A stretch of DNA of 64,000 nt, taken from Dyadobacter fermentans (lineage in GTDB: Bacteria; Bacteroidota; Bacteroidia; Cytophagales; Spirosomataceae). The notes under the pieces were generated by a model, which did not search any database, was not told the DNA's origin, and saw nothing but the letters and a program-made list of their open reading frames with translations. Shown piece after piece: positions 44,904-53,067 of the stretch. Position 1 is the first letter of the stretch. The number at the start of each line of letters is the position of its first letter. Location of the stretch: NCBI RefSeq assembly GCF_019924045.1, contig NZ_JAHXBN010000011.1:124001-188000 (forward strand). Reading direction: 5' to 3'. Position numbers and translations under genes: made by a program.

Positions 44904-46187
44904 ATGATCAGCGAAACCCCAAAAGAAAAACCACGTTTCAAGCTGCACCCCGTAGCCATTTTGAACAGCCAGCGCCTGCGCCGGTCACTGATGGATACAT
45001 ATGATCAAAAAAGCTTTTACAAATATGTGATCGGGATTATCCTGCTCATCCTCAGTATCGGTTCGTTGTTTTATACCGACAAGCTGGTAGAGGAACTTGA
45101 AGAACGTGAGGAAAGGGAGGTCCAGCTCTATGCAGAAGGTTTGCGATATGTCGTGAATAGCCCGCTGGACGAGAATTTCACGGTGATTTACCAGGTCATT
45201 GAGGATGCTGTGAATTTCTACCAGATTCCGGCCATTTACGTGGATGAAAACAACATCCCCAATCCTAACAAGAACATTAAATTCCCTGCCAAAGTGAGCC
45301 GGCAGGAACGCGAACGCATTATCCAGGAAAAGCTGGAAGAGATGAAGCTCGAACACCCACCCATTCCGGTGGAGCTCGGCAAAGGCCGGGCAGGGAAAAT
45401 CTATTACAGCAACTCGTTTTTGCTTACACAGCTACGTTACTACCCGTTTTTACAGCTTTCGGTGATGCTTCTAATCGGCTATCTGGCCTATCTCGCATTC
45501 AGTTCGGCGAGGAAGGCCGAGCAGAACCGGGTTTGGGTCGGTTTAGCCAAAGAAACCGCCCACCAGCTGGGCACGCCGCTATCCTCGCTCATGGCCTGGG
45601 TGGAATACTTCCGCAGCGATCCGACGATAGATCCGTCCATCGCCGAGGAGATTGAAAAGGACGTAATACGGCTTGAAATGATCACGACCCGCTTTTCGAA
45701 CATCGGGTCTGTTCCGACCCTCCGGCAGGAACCCATCGCGGATATTGTAACCCATTTTATCAATTACCTCGAAAAACGGGTTTCTTCCAAAGTAAAATTC
45801 GAAGTCCATAACCAGCTTGCTGAAGAGCAAACTACCCTATTGAACAAAAACCTGTTTGAGTGGGTGATTGAAAATATATGCAAGAATGCGGTGGATGCGA
45901 TGAGCGGTGTAGGCGAAATTCATGTCACGCTACAGGCTCCCCCCCGCGCGAAGGAAATCTGGATCGATATTGCCGATACCGGGAAAGGGATGAGCAAAGC
46001 ACAGGCAAGCAAAATCTTCAATCCTGGTTTCAGTACCAAGAAACGCGGCTGGGGCTTGGGATTGACACTCGCCAAAAGGATTATCGAGAACTACCACGCA
46101 GGCAAGCTATTCGTGAAAACCTCGGAGGTAGGAAAAGGAACGACATTCAGGATCATCCTGAATGCCGACATTATAGAAGAATCTTAA
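44904..46187 (+). CDS. Sensor histidine kinase
   Basis: A 427-residue membrane histidine kinase. Two transmembrane helices (about 42-58 and 183-200) enclose a sensor region of about 125 residues with no known domain signature. The HisKA box is VGLAKETAHQLGTPLSS with phospho-acceptor His220. The ATPase has N box ENICKNAVDAM, G1 DIADTGKGM, F box FNPGFSTKK and G2 RGWGLGLTLAKRI. No response-regulator gene is adjacent, so its partner is elsewhere. The stop is four bases from the end of the convergent lipoprotein gene. The stimulus is unknown. Confidence 0.92.
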   Translation: MISETPKEKPRFKLHPVAILNSQRLRRSLMDTYDQKSFYKYVIGIILLILSIGSLFYTDKLVEELEEREEREVQLYAEGLRYVVNSPLDENFTVIYQVIEDAVNFYQIPAIYVDENNIPNPNKNIKFPAKVSRQERERIIQEKLEEMKLEHPPIPVELGKGRAGKIYYSNSFLLTQLRYYPFLQLSVMLLIGYLAYLAFSSARKAEQNRVWVGLAKETAHQLGTPLSSLMAWVEYFRSDPTIDPSIAEEIEKDVIRLEMITTRFSNIGSVPTLRQEPIADIVTHFINYLEKRVSSKVKFEVHNQLAEEQTTLLNKNLFEWVIENICKNAVDAMSGVGEIHVTLQAPPRAKEIWIDIADTGKGMSKAQASKIFNPGFSTKKRGWGLGLTLAKRIIENYHAGKLFVKTSEVGKGTTFRIILNADIIEES

Positions 46188-46191
46188 GAGA

Positions 46192-46746
46192 CTACGGCAG
46201 AAGCGGAACTACAACGGTATCCGTCATGATTTCATTGCTGACCCTGAATGCACGGTCGATAATGCTGGCTTTGAATTTCACCGTCGTTGGAACCGCACTG
46301 CGTGATTTAAAGAAACGTGCATTCAAATCCAGTTTACCCTTGATCGGCCCGGCTTTCCCATCCAGTTTCAACCTTGGGAAAAATTTGAATGAATCACCGC
46401 TCATGATCCTTTCAGACCAGGTGCCGTTCTTTTGCTTGATCATTGTCACCAGCCTGTAATTTGCTTCCAGGTTCCAGCCAGGCGCATCCATATATTTTTT
46501 GGTAAAAACATCCCTGTCCTGTACCTCCGCATTGGTAGCGCCCAGGTCACCATCGCCGTCCTCAAAATCAACTGTGATTGTAACAACCTCTGTTTCCCCC
46601 GTCGGCGATCCGTCAACACTATCGATTTGCGTATCCTGCGAGACCCCGTTATAGTAAATCGCGGGCGTATCATTGAAATCGGGAATATCGACACAACTCG
46701 CCGATGCAACCGCCAATAGTATGAACAAGGAAACTTGCAGCTTCAT
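46192..46746 (-). CDS. Lipoprotein of unknown function
   Basis: A 184-residue lipoprotein: signal peptide MKLQVSLFILLAVASAS followed by Cys18. The mature part has the motif VDFEDGDGDLGATNAEVQD, a calcium-like acidic loop seen in many Cytophagales lipoproteins, then beta strands. I do not recognise a functional family. It is convergent with the histidine kinase and divergent from the LuxE-like gene, whose start lies 49 bases from its own. Confidence 0.68.
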   Translation of the reverse strand: MKLQVSLFILLAVASASCVDIPDFNDTPAIYYNGVSQDTQIDSVDGSPTGETEVVTITVDFEDGDGDLGATNAEVQDRDVFTKKYMDAPGWNLEANYRLVTMIKQKNGTWSERIMSGDSFKFFPRLKLDGKAGPIKGKLDLNARFFKSRSAVPTTVKFKASIIDRAFRVSNEIMTDTVVVPLLP

Positions 46747-46768
46747 ATGAGTTCTATTTTTAACTTTG
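46735..46768 (+). promoter_or_regulatory. Promoter of the LuxE-like gene
   Basis: TAACTTTG at 46761-46768 matches TAnnTTTG, with TTG at 46735-46737 and a 23-base spacer. It overlaps the only upstream in-frame start (TTG at 46766), so translation should begin farther on. Confidence 0.6.
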
Positions 46769-46795
46769 CTTTTAGTATCTACGAAAGTAAGAGGA

Positions 46796-47851
46796 TTGGA
46801 ACTTCAAAACAATAAATCCATTGCCGAAATACGGGCAGGGCTCCGGGAGCAGATCGTGACCTTCGAACCGGCCGATTTTGAGTCGCTTGCACTCAGGGTC
46901 TTCCGCTTTCAGGCTGAGTATAATCCCGTTTACAGGGATTATATCCGGCACCTGGGCGTCGATCCGGCACACATCACCGATTTGACCCAAATTCCCTTCC
47001 TACCAATCCAGTTTTTTAAGAATCATCGCGTCGCTACGGGGCACTCTTCCGACGCGTCAGTTATTTTCCAGAGCAGCGGGACAACCGGCCAGACTACCAG
47101 CCATCATCACCTTTACGACGAACCGCTTTACAAAGCCGTTTCATATCGTATTTTCCAGCACAACTATGGCGATCTGAACCGCTATCATATCCTGGCCCTG
47201 CTACCGTCATACCTTGAACGAAACAACTCTTCGCTCGTGTATATGATGCAGCATTTTATTGAGGAGAGCGAATCAGAATATTCGGGCTTCTACCTTAATA
47301 ATGCGGGTGAAATGCTGCATCGCCTGCGCCACCTCGCCGATAATCCCGATGGCAAAGGCATTCTGCTTCTGGGTGTTACGTTCGCATTGCTGGACCTGGC
47401 CGAAAGCAGTTTTGACCTATCCTTTCTACAAAACATCAAACATTTCACGGTGATGGATACAGGCGGGATGAAGGGCCGGCGGAAAGAGCTTCTCAGAGAA
47501 GAGGTTCATGATATTCTTACGGCGAGCTTCGGTATACCGGCGATCCATTCCGAGTACGGGATGACTGAGCTTCTCTCGCAAGGTTACTCACATGGCGAGG
47601 GCCTGTTCGTTCCCGGGTATTCGATGCGCGTTTTATTGCGCGATATCAACGATCCATTTGCCGTCAGCGACCACAACCTGGGCTCGTCCAAAACCGGCGG
47701 CATCAACGTCATCGACCTGGCCAACCTCGATAGCTGCTCATTCATCGAAACCCAGGACCTTGGGCGGTTCGGAGAAAAACCCGGGACCTTCTATGTCATG
47801 GGCCGCTTCGACAATTCGGATATCCGCGGCTGCAATTTAATGGTTCTCTGA
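46796..47851 (+). CDS. LuxE/PaaK-like acyl-adenylating enzyme
   Basis: A 351-residue member of the acyl-protein synthetase (LuxE, PF04443) group of adenylate-forming enzymes. The ATP loop is VIFQSSGTTGQTTSHHHLYD, the substrate region has LPSYLERNNSSLVYMM, and the later motif is HSEYGMTELLSQGYSH, as in A5-A6 of related synthetases. The end carries DNSDIRGCNLM, equivalent to the Asp-x-(K/R) core near the C-terminus. LuxE activates fatty acids and passes them to a reductase (LuxC), but no luxC or luxD is near. The likely start is TTG at 46796, since a -7 box covers TTG 46766; no ATG is available. The product is unknown. Confidence 0.72.
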   Translation: MELQNNKSIAEIRAGLREQIVTFEPADFESLALRVFRFQAEYNPVYRDYIRHLGVDPAHITDLTQIPFLPIQFFKNHRVATGHSSDASVIFQSSGTTGQTTSHHHLYDEPLYKAVSYRIFQHNYGDLNRYHILALLPSYLERNNSSLVYMMQHFIEESESEYSGFYLNNAGEMLHRLRHLADNPDGKGILLLGVTFALLDLAESSFDLSFLQNIKHFTVMDTGGMKGRRKELLREEVHDILTASFGIPAIHSEYGMTELLSQGYSHGEGLFVPGYSMRVLLRDINDPFAVSDHNLGSSKTGGINVIDLANLDSCSFIETQDLGRFGEKPGTFYVMGRFDNSDIRGCNLMVL

Positions 47852-47854
47852 ATC

Positions 47855-47973
47855 GTTAGAATGACCGTGCTGCGCATAACCGCCCGGTTACATTTTAATA
47901 TAAATTTAATCCCTCCGAGTACCCTCTGAAATAGCCTGATAGAGCTCAGACACCTATATAGAATCATTCTAAC
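47855..47973. repeat. 10-base inverted repeat in the gap after the LuxE-like gene
   Basis: GTTAGAATGA at 47855-47864 and TCATTCTAAC at 47964-47973 are exact reverse complements, 99 bases apart. The gap 47852-48078 also holds a small hairpin GCATTT/AAATGC at 48022-48036. No coding sequence is seen in this stretch. Confidence 0.45.
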
Positions 47974-48078
47974 CAACATATGAGTCAGAATATTTCATAA
48001 ATTAGCAGGCTGTTCAAAATTGCATTTATCAAATGCGAAATTTCACTTTGGATTGTTAACCTATATTAAGTATATCAG

Positions 48079-48678
48079 ATGAAAAGACGTGATGCCCTTG
48101 GTCGTGTGGCACTATTAATGGGTGGCACACTCTCCGCGCCCACCATGCTGGCTTTTCTGGAAGGCTGTAAGTCCTCCACGGAGACTGCCTCAGCAATGAC
48201 TTTTCCGTTTTCCACGGACCGCAAGGCACTTGTGTCGGAGGTGGCTGAAATTATCATTCCAAAAACAGATACCCCGGGAGCAAAAGACGCCAAAGTGGGT
48301 GAGTTTATTGAAATGATGCTGAAAGACTGCTACGCGGCGAAAGATCAGGAAAGCTTTAACAAGGGCCTGGCAGAGTTGGAGAAGAAGGATTTTCTGAAAG
48401 CAAAACCGGAAGAACAAACCAAGATTCTGAAAGAGATGGAAGCCAATGCCAAAGATGAGCTGGCTAAGGCAGGTGAGGAAAAGAAAAAATATACCGAAGC
48501 CGGCAAAGAATACACCGACGCCGGTGTGCCGTTCTTCCGCCTGATGAAAGAATTGACCCTGCTGGGCTACTTTACATCCGAACCGGGTGCTACCCAGGCG
48601 CTCGAATACGTTGCCGTTCCGGGGCGTTACGACGGCTGCATCGACCTGAAACCAGGCCAGAAAAACTGGGCAATGTAA
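48079..48678 (+). CDS. Gluconate 2-dehydrogenase subunit 3-like protein with Tat signal
   Basis: A 199-residue protein of the gluconate-2-dehydrogenase small-subunit family (PF13618). It begins MKRRDALGRVALLMGG, a twin-arginine-type signal, followed by LEGC, a lipobox (Cys30). The body has VAEIIIPKTDTPGAKDAKVGEFIEMMLKD and the C-terminal FFRLMKELTLLGYFTSEPG and PGRYDGCIDL of the family. Such subunits help export and anchor a partner GMC dehydrogenase, which is the next gene, 64 bases away. The GMC partner has no signal of its own, so it probably travels with this one through the Tat system. Confidence 0.88.
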   Translation: MKRRDALGRVALLMGGTLSAPTMLAFLEGCKSSTETASAMTFPFSTDRKALVSEVAEIIIPKTDTPGAKDAKVGEFIEMMLKDCYAAKDQESFNKGLAELEKKDFLKAKPEEQTKILKEMEANAKDELAKAGEEKKKYTEAGKEYTDAGVPFFRLMKELTLLGYFTSEPGATQALEYVAVPGRYDGCIDLKPGQKNWAM

Positions 48679-48742
48679 TCCCCAAACAACCAAGTAAGGG
48701 CCGCTACGGCCATATTTTAAAATTTTTTGAAGCATATTCATC

Positions 48743-50461
48743 ATGAATCTGAACATAAAAGCAACAAAACAAGCCACTTACGACGCGATTGTGGTGGGTT
48801 CGGGTATAAGCGGCGGATGGGCCGCCAAGGAGTTGACCGAAAAGGGTTTGAAAGTACTGATGCTCGAAAGGGGCCGGGATATCAAACACATTGTAGATTA
48901 TAAAACCGCTACCCTCGCACCGTGGGAGCTTGAACACCGCGGCAGGGTTACTACCGTGGCGAAAGAAGAATACTGGGCAGGTATTCGCACAGGCTATACG
49001 GCCAACGAAGAACACCGCTATCTCTTCGAAAACGATAAAGAAAATCCTTATCTGGAAACCCGTAAATTCGACTGGATCCGTGCATACCACGTAGGTGGCC
49101 GATCCCTGTTGTGGGGCCGCCAAAGCTACCGCCTTAACCCGGTCGATTTTGAAGCAAACGGTAAAGAAGGTATTGGTGTAGACTGGCCGATCCGCTATGC
49201 AGACATCGCTCCCTGGTACGACTACGTAGAGAAATTCGCAGGTATCAGCGGCGCCAAAGACGGCCTCGACGTGCTCCCCGACGGGCATTACCTGCCTCCA
49301 ATGCAAATGAACTGCGTTGAAAAGCACGTCAAAGGCGAAGTGGAGAAGAAATTTGCTGGCCGCCACATTATCATGGGCCGCGCCGCGCACCTTACTCAGC
49401 CGCAGGCGTTCCATACCGAGCTCGGCCGTGCAGCGTGCCAGTTCCGTAACATGTGTATGCGCGGATGTCCGTACGGCGGTTATTTCAGCACACAGGCGGC
49501 GACATTGCCTGCAGCACAGAAAACCGGTAACCTCACATTGCTCCCGGATTCGATCGTTTCTGAAGTTATTTTCGATGATAAGCTGAACAAAGCGACTGGT
49601 GTGCGCGTGATCAATCAGAATACCCTTGAAACCAAGGAATATTTTGCCAAAATCATCTTCCTGAATGCATCGGCTATCGCTTCTTCATCGATCATGATGA
49701 ACTCGAAATCGAAACGCTTCCCGAACGGATTGGGTAACGACAGCGACCAGCTGGGCCGTAACATCATGGACCACCACCTGGCAGTAGGCGCAAGAGGTGA
49801 TGTGGACGGTTTTGAAGACAAATACTATTTCGGACGCCGTGCGAACGGTATCTACATTCCACGCTACCGTAACTGGGGCAACGACAAGCGCGACTACGTG
49901 CGCGGGTTCGGTTACCAGGGTGGTGCAAGCCGCGAAAGCTGGGGCCGTGGCGTCGGAACCGATGGTTTCGGTGCTGATTTCAAAAAGGAAATCTCGCAAC
50001 CAGGCGGATGGACGATGAACATCGGTGGTTTCGGTGAAATGATCCCCGACGAGAAAAACCGCTTCACATTGCACGCTACTGAAAAAGACAAATGGGGTCT
50101 CCCGGTAGTCGTTTTCGACGCGGCTTATGGCGAGAACGAGAAGAAAATGCGTCAGGATATGATGAACGACGCAGCTGAAATGCTCGAAGCGGCCGGTCTG
50201 AAAAATGTAACGCCTTACAACGACGAATCAAAACACCCGGGTATCGGTATCCACGAAATGGGTACGGCACGTATGGGCAACGACCCTAAAACTTCTGTTC
50301 TGAACAAGCACAACCAGGTTTGGGGCGCTGAGAACGTATATGTTACTGACGGATCGTTCATGACCTCGGCATCCTGCGTGAACCCGTCGCTGACTTACAT
50401 GGCGATGACCGCGCGCGCAGCCGACCATGCTGTGAAGGAGCTCAAAAAAATGAACATATAA
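48743..50461 (+). CDS. GMC-family sugar or alcohol dehydrogenase
   Basis: A 572-residue FAD-dependent glucose-methanol-choline oxidoreductase. The N-terminal dinucleotide fold is DAIVVGSGISGGWAAKELTEKGLKVLMLERG (about 12-42). The C-terminal catalytic part carries GIGIHEMGTARMG and SCVNPSLTYMAMTARAADHAV, which hold the His/Asn pair of the family. A short Cys-rich stretch (ACQFRNMCMRGCPYGG, about residues 232-247) is typical of bacterial gluconate/fructose dehydrogenase large subunits. It has no signal peptide; the small subunit upstream has a Tat signal. In the 64-base gap a GGCCG/CGGCC hairpin (48699-48711) precedes a T-rich run and may reduce read-through. Substrate unknown, a sugar or sugar acid is likely. 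Confidence 0.9.
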   Translation: MNLNIKATKQATYDAIVVGSGISGGWAAKELTEKGLKVLMLERGRDIKHIVDYKTATLAPWELEHRGRVTTVAKEEYWAGIRTGYTANEEHRYLFENDKENPYLETRKFDWIRAYHVGGRSLLWGRQSYRLNPVDFEANGKEGIGVDWPIRYADIAPWYDYVEKFAGISGAKDGLDVLPDGHYLPPMQMNCVEKHVKGEVEKKFAGRHIIMGRAAHLTQPQAFHTELGRAACQFRNMCMRGCPYGGYFSTQAATLPAAQKTGNLTLLPDSIVSEVIFDDKLNKATGVRVINQNTLETKEYFAKIIFLNASAIASSSIMMNSKSKRFPNGLGNDSDQLGRNIMDHHLAVGARGDVDGFEDKYYFGRRANGIYIPRYRNWGNDKRDYVRGFGYQGGASRESWGRGVGTDGFGADFKKEISQPGGWTMNIGGFGEMIPDEKNRFTLHATEKDKWGLPVVVFDAAYGENEKKMRQDMMNDAAEMLEAAGLKNVTPYNDESKHPGIGIHEMGTARMGNDPKTSVLNKHNQVWGAENVYVTDGSFMTSASCVNPSLTYMAMTARAADHAVKELKKMNI

Positions 50462-50484
50462 CGGATCCCGATCCGTATCACGTT

Positions 50485-50519
50485 AAAACCTCGCAGGTAA
50501 ATCCTGTGAGGTTTTTTCT
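50485..50519 (+). terminator. Intrinsic terminator after the GMC gene
   Basis: AACCTCGCAGG and CCTGTGAGGTT pair with one G-U, loop TAAAT, followed by TTTTCTTTTT. It starts 22 bases after the stop codon. Confidence 0.9.
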
Positions 50520-50586
50520 TTTTCGGTGTAACCCTTTCCGGCTATTTGTCAGTATTGCCTGTAACCGTTCCCTAAACCACCTTGTT

Positions 50587-51792
50587 TTGAAAGAGACTAC
50601 TACCCTGCCGCCTCAACGTGTTTCGTCTGTCGACGCCTATCGTGGATTTGTAATGTTCCTCATGATGGCCGAGGTGCTGCGGCTCGGCAGAGTGGCTGAG
50701 GCATTTCCGGAAAGTGCTTTCTGGGCATTTCTGGATTTCCATCAAAGCCACGTTCCCTGGGTAGGATGCTCGCTGCACGATCTGATCCAGCCTTCGTTCT
50801 CATTCCTCGTCGGAGTGGCGCTCCCCTATTCGATGGCCAGCCGTGCAAGCAAGAACCAATCGGTGACGATGATGTGGGTGCACACGCTTCGGCGATCGCT
50901 GATCCTGATACTGCTGGGGATCTTCCTGCGTTCGATGCATTCGGAGCAGACCAACTTCACATTTGAAGATACACTGACGCAAATAGGGATGGGGTACCCG
51001 ATCCTTTTTGCCCTGGGATTCGCTTCGGAAAAAATTCAGCGGGACGCGGTAGTCTGGGGGGCATTAGCGGTGATTTTAGTAGGTTATGCCGCTTTCTTTG
51101 CACTATACCCGCTCCCCGGAGCGGATTTTGACTGGTCGCAAACCGGTACTACGGCCGACTGGGAGCATAACCTGAAAGGCTTCGCTGCCCATTGGAACAA
51201 AAATACTAATGCGGCCTGGGCATTCGACCGCTGGTTCCTGAACCTCTTCCCACGCGAAAAACCGTTCGAGTTCAATGGCGGCGGTTATAGCACGCTGAGC
51301 TTCATCCCCACGTTAGGAACCATGACATTGGGTTTGATCGCCGGCAAATGGCTGAAATCGGCGACATCGTCAACTTTGTTATTGAAGCGCTTCCTAACGA
51401 CTGCGGCGGTGCTGTTGGGACTCGCATTGGCGCTCCATTTCACCGGCCTTAACCCTATCGTGAAGCGCATCTGGACTCCCGCCTGGACGTTATTCAGCGG
51501 CGGCTGTGCATTTCTGCTCCTCTCCGCATTCTATTTCGTGGTAGATGTCAAAGATCTGAAATCCTGGTTCTACCCGCTGATCGTCATCGGCACCAACTCC
51601 ATCGCAGCTTACGTCATTGCAGACGGTTTCGGCAGTTTCATCCGCGGATCGTTCAAAATCCATTTGGGACAGCATTATGATGCAGTCTTCGGGGAAGGTT
51701 ATGCTTCGCTCGTGAGCGGCGCATTGATCCTGTTTACCGAGTGGCTGATCCTCCGGTGGATGTACAAAAAGAAGATTTTCATCAAGATCTGA
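50587..51792 (+). CDS. HGSNAT/DUF5009-like membrane protein
   Basis: A 401-residue polytopic membrane protein related to heparan-alpha-glucosaminide N-acetyltransferase. The N-terminal signature is RVSSVDAYRGFVMFLMMAE followed by HVPWVGCSLHDLIQPSFSFLVGVALPYSM, in which the family has (S/D)xDxxRG and Hx6DLI(F/Q)P. About ten helices follow; the C-terminus ends LILRWMYKKKIFIKI. The frame extends upstream to a GTG at 50506, but that codon lies inside the terminator hairpin of the preceding gene, so a start at TTG 50587 is chosen. Members acetylate sugars using cytosolic acetyl-CoA or have other acyltransferase roles; not proven here. Confidence 0.75.
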   Translation: MKETTTLPPQRVSSVDAYRGFVMFLMMAEVLRLGRVAEAFPESAFWAFLDFHQSHVPWVGCSLHDLIQPSFSFLVGVALPYSMASRASKNQSVTMMWVHTLRRSLILILLGIFLRSMHSEQTNFTFEDTLTQIGMGYPILFALGFASEKIQRDAVVWGALAVILVGYAAFFALYPLPGADFDWSQTGTTADWEHNLKGFAAHWNKNTNAAWAFDRWFLNLFPREKPFEFNGGGYSTLSFIPTLGTMTLGLIAGKWLKSATSSTLLLKRFLTTAAVLLGLALALHFTGLNPIVKRIWTPAWTLFSGGCAFLLLSAFYFVVDVKDLKSWFYPLIVIGTNSIAAYVIADGFGSFIRGSFKIHLGQHYDAVFGEGYASLVSGALILFTEWLILRWMYKKKIFIKI

Positions 51793-51802
51793 GTCGCGCC
51801 CC

Positions 51803-51810
51803 TATCTTTG
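51803..51810 (+). promoter_or_regulatory. -7 promoter box for the VOC gene
   Basis: TATCTTTG matches TAnnTTTG, 24 bases before the ATG at 51835 and 10 bases after the preceding stop. A T-rich -33 (TTTTC near 51776) is about 23 bases away. Confidence 0.6.
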
Positions 51811-51834
51811 GGATTATTCTCAACAATTTTTCCC

Positions 51835-52224
51835 ATGCTGAAACTTCAAGCAGTACACCATATCGCAATCATTTGCTCCGACTATCCTAAGTCGAAACAG
51901 TTTTACACCGAGGTTCTTGGATTTACCATCGACCGGGAGGTTTTCCGCGAGGCAAGAGACTCGTATAAACTCGATCTTTCGCTGAATGGACAGTACATTA
52001 TCGAGCTATTTTCATTCCCCGCGCCGCCCGCACGCGTATCGCGCCCGGAAGCTTGCGGCCTCAGGCACATTGCTTTCCAGGTGGAAAACTTGGAAGAAGC
52101 CATCGCCGAATTGAATGCAAAAGAGATTTTCCCGGAACCTGTCCGCATTGACGAGTTCACAGGAAAGAAATTCACCTTCTTCTCAGATCCCGACGATCTG
52201 CCCATCGAGTTGTATGAAGTTTAA
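51835..52224 (+). CDS. VOC-family enzyme (glyoxalase-like, YaeR type)
   Basis: A 129-residue protein of the vicinal oxygen chelate superfamily with two beta-alpha-beta-beta-beta modules. Metal ligands appear at His8 or His9 (AVHHIAIICSD), Glu57 (IIELFSF), His78 (GLRHIAFQV) and Glu125 (IELYEV), as in the YaeR/SMU.1112c group. The start at ATG 51835 follows a -7 box; an in-frame start at 51808 would overlap it. Substrate not known; detoxification or side-chain metabolism is usual for the group. Convergent with the next gene. Confidence 0.88.
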   Translation: MLKLQAVHHIAIICSDYPKSKQFYTEVLGFTIDREVFREARDSYKLDLSLNGQYIIELFSFPAPPARVSRPEACGLRHIAFQVENLEEAIAELNAKEIFPEPVRIDEFTGKKFTFFSDPDDLPIELYEV

Positions 52225-52239
52225 AGAATGAGAACAGGA

Positions 52240-52722
52240 TCAGGCAGCTGCCGTGAGGCCGTAGCTGCGTTGGTTGCCTGATTCAAGTTTGCAGAGCATA
52301 TCGTAAAACTCCGAAGTGCGGGTGAGGTGCTCGTCCATCAGGCGTTGCGCCTCAGGTTCGCGGTCGAGATAATACCGGAGCGATTTGTAGAGCTGAATAG
52401 TAGCCGCTTCAATTTTTTTAAGGCAAGAAGCCACTTCCTCCCTTCCTTTTGCATTCTCAAGCAATTGCAGAGAAGTATGAGAAGTGATCTGATTTTGGTC
52501 GGCCAGTTCCTTATCGTTGAGAAAACATTTGAAATAATCGTAAACAGCACGAATTTCTTTCTGAAACAAAACGGCGCTGAGATGCCCCTGGCTTAGCATC
52601 CGCCTGAACGGCCCCATACCGTCCATCTTCAATGCTTCCAGATACAAAACTTCCCTCTTCTTCTGTTCATTCCATAATGCCCTGATCATCTGAATGAACT
52701 CTTTGCCTTTGCTCTCCTCCAT
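52240..52722 (-). CDS. Helical protein, possibly PA2169/DUF2383-like
   Basis: A 160-residue protein that is almost all helix with no signal peptide. Segments LSAVLFQKEIRAVYDYFKCFL, SHTSLQLLENAKGREEVASCLKKIEAATIQLYKSLRYYLDREPEAQRLMDEHLTRTSEFYDMLCKL resemble the second half of ferritin-like four-helix PA2169-type proteins. Metal ligands are not clearly conserved, so the link is tentative. It is convergent with the VOC gene (15 bases between) and faces a 345-base gap before the parvulin lipoprotein. Confidence 0.5.
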   Translation of the reverse strand: MEESKGKEFIQMIRALWNEQKKREVLYLEALKMDGMGPFRRMLSQGHLSAVLFQKEIRAVYDYFKCFLNDKELADQNQITSHTSLQLLENAKGREEVASCLKKIEAATIQLYKSLRYYLDREPEAQRLMDEHLTRTSEFYDMLCKLESGNQRSYGLTAAA

Positions 52723-53067
52723 GTGCTCTAAAAGTTAAAGCTGTGTAGAAGAAGTTCTTAAAAAATTGTACCTGAGCCCGCCTTAATATACAGCTCTATG
52801 GGTATTTAAATAGTAATTCTCTTTTAAGTCATAAAAACTAATTAATAAACTTTTTTCAAAATATCGGGTACAAAATTAGCGCTATTTTGTGGGCAAATTT
52901 TGCCATAACTGTGGCCCGTGAGATGGGGAAATGTGGACTGTGCAAACCACATACCCAACTGCATTTTTTTGTCCTGACCAGAAAGCCGCTAACTTTGCTG
53001 GCTTTACAATATTTGAGCGCTATCGCGGTTTTTATTGAGCAGCGAAAGCCTAATACAAATTCTGAAT
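52723..53067. other. Intergenic stretch with promoter and dyads
   Basis: No gene is seen. The stretch is AT-rich in its first half. It has a near-palindrome GGCAAATTTTGCC at 52892-52904, a dyad ATGTGG/CCACAT at 52931-52952, and the promoter of the next operon (52968-52997). The dyads sit directly upstream of the -33 element and could bind a regulator. Confidence 0.5.
52968..52997 (+). promoter_or_regulatory. Promoter of the parvulin-SurA operon
   Basis: TTTG at 52968-52971, an 18-base spacer, and TAACTTTG at 52990-52997 match the Bacteroidota consensus well. The expected start point is about 64 bases upstream of the lipoprotein ATG at 53068. Confidence 0.8.

Noticed and set aside
46766..46795. 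Upstream TTG start for the LuxE-like gene
   Set aside because: It lies inside the TAACTTTG promoter box, so it would be before the transcription start.
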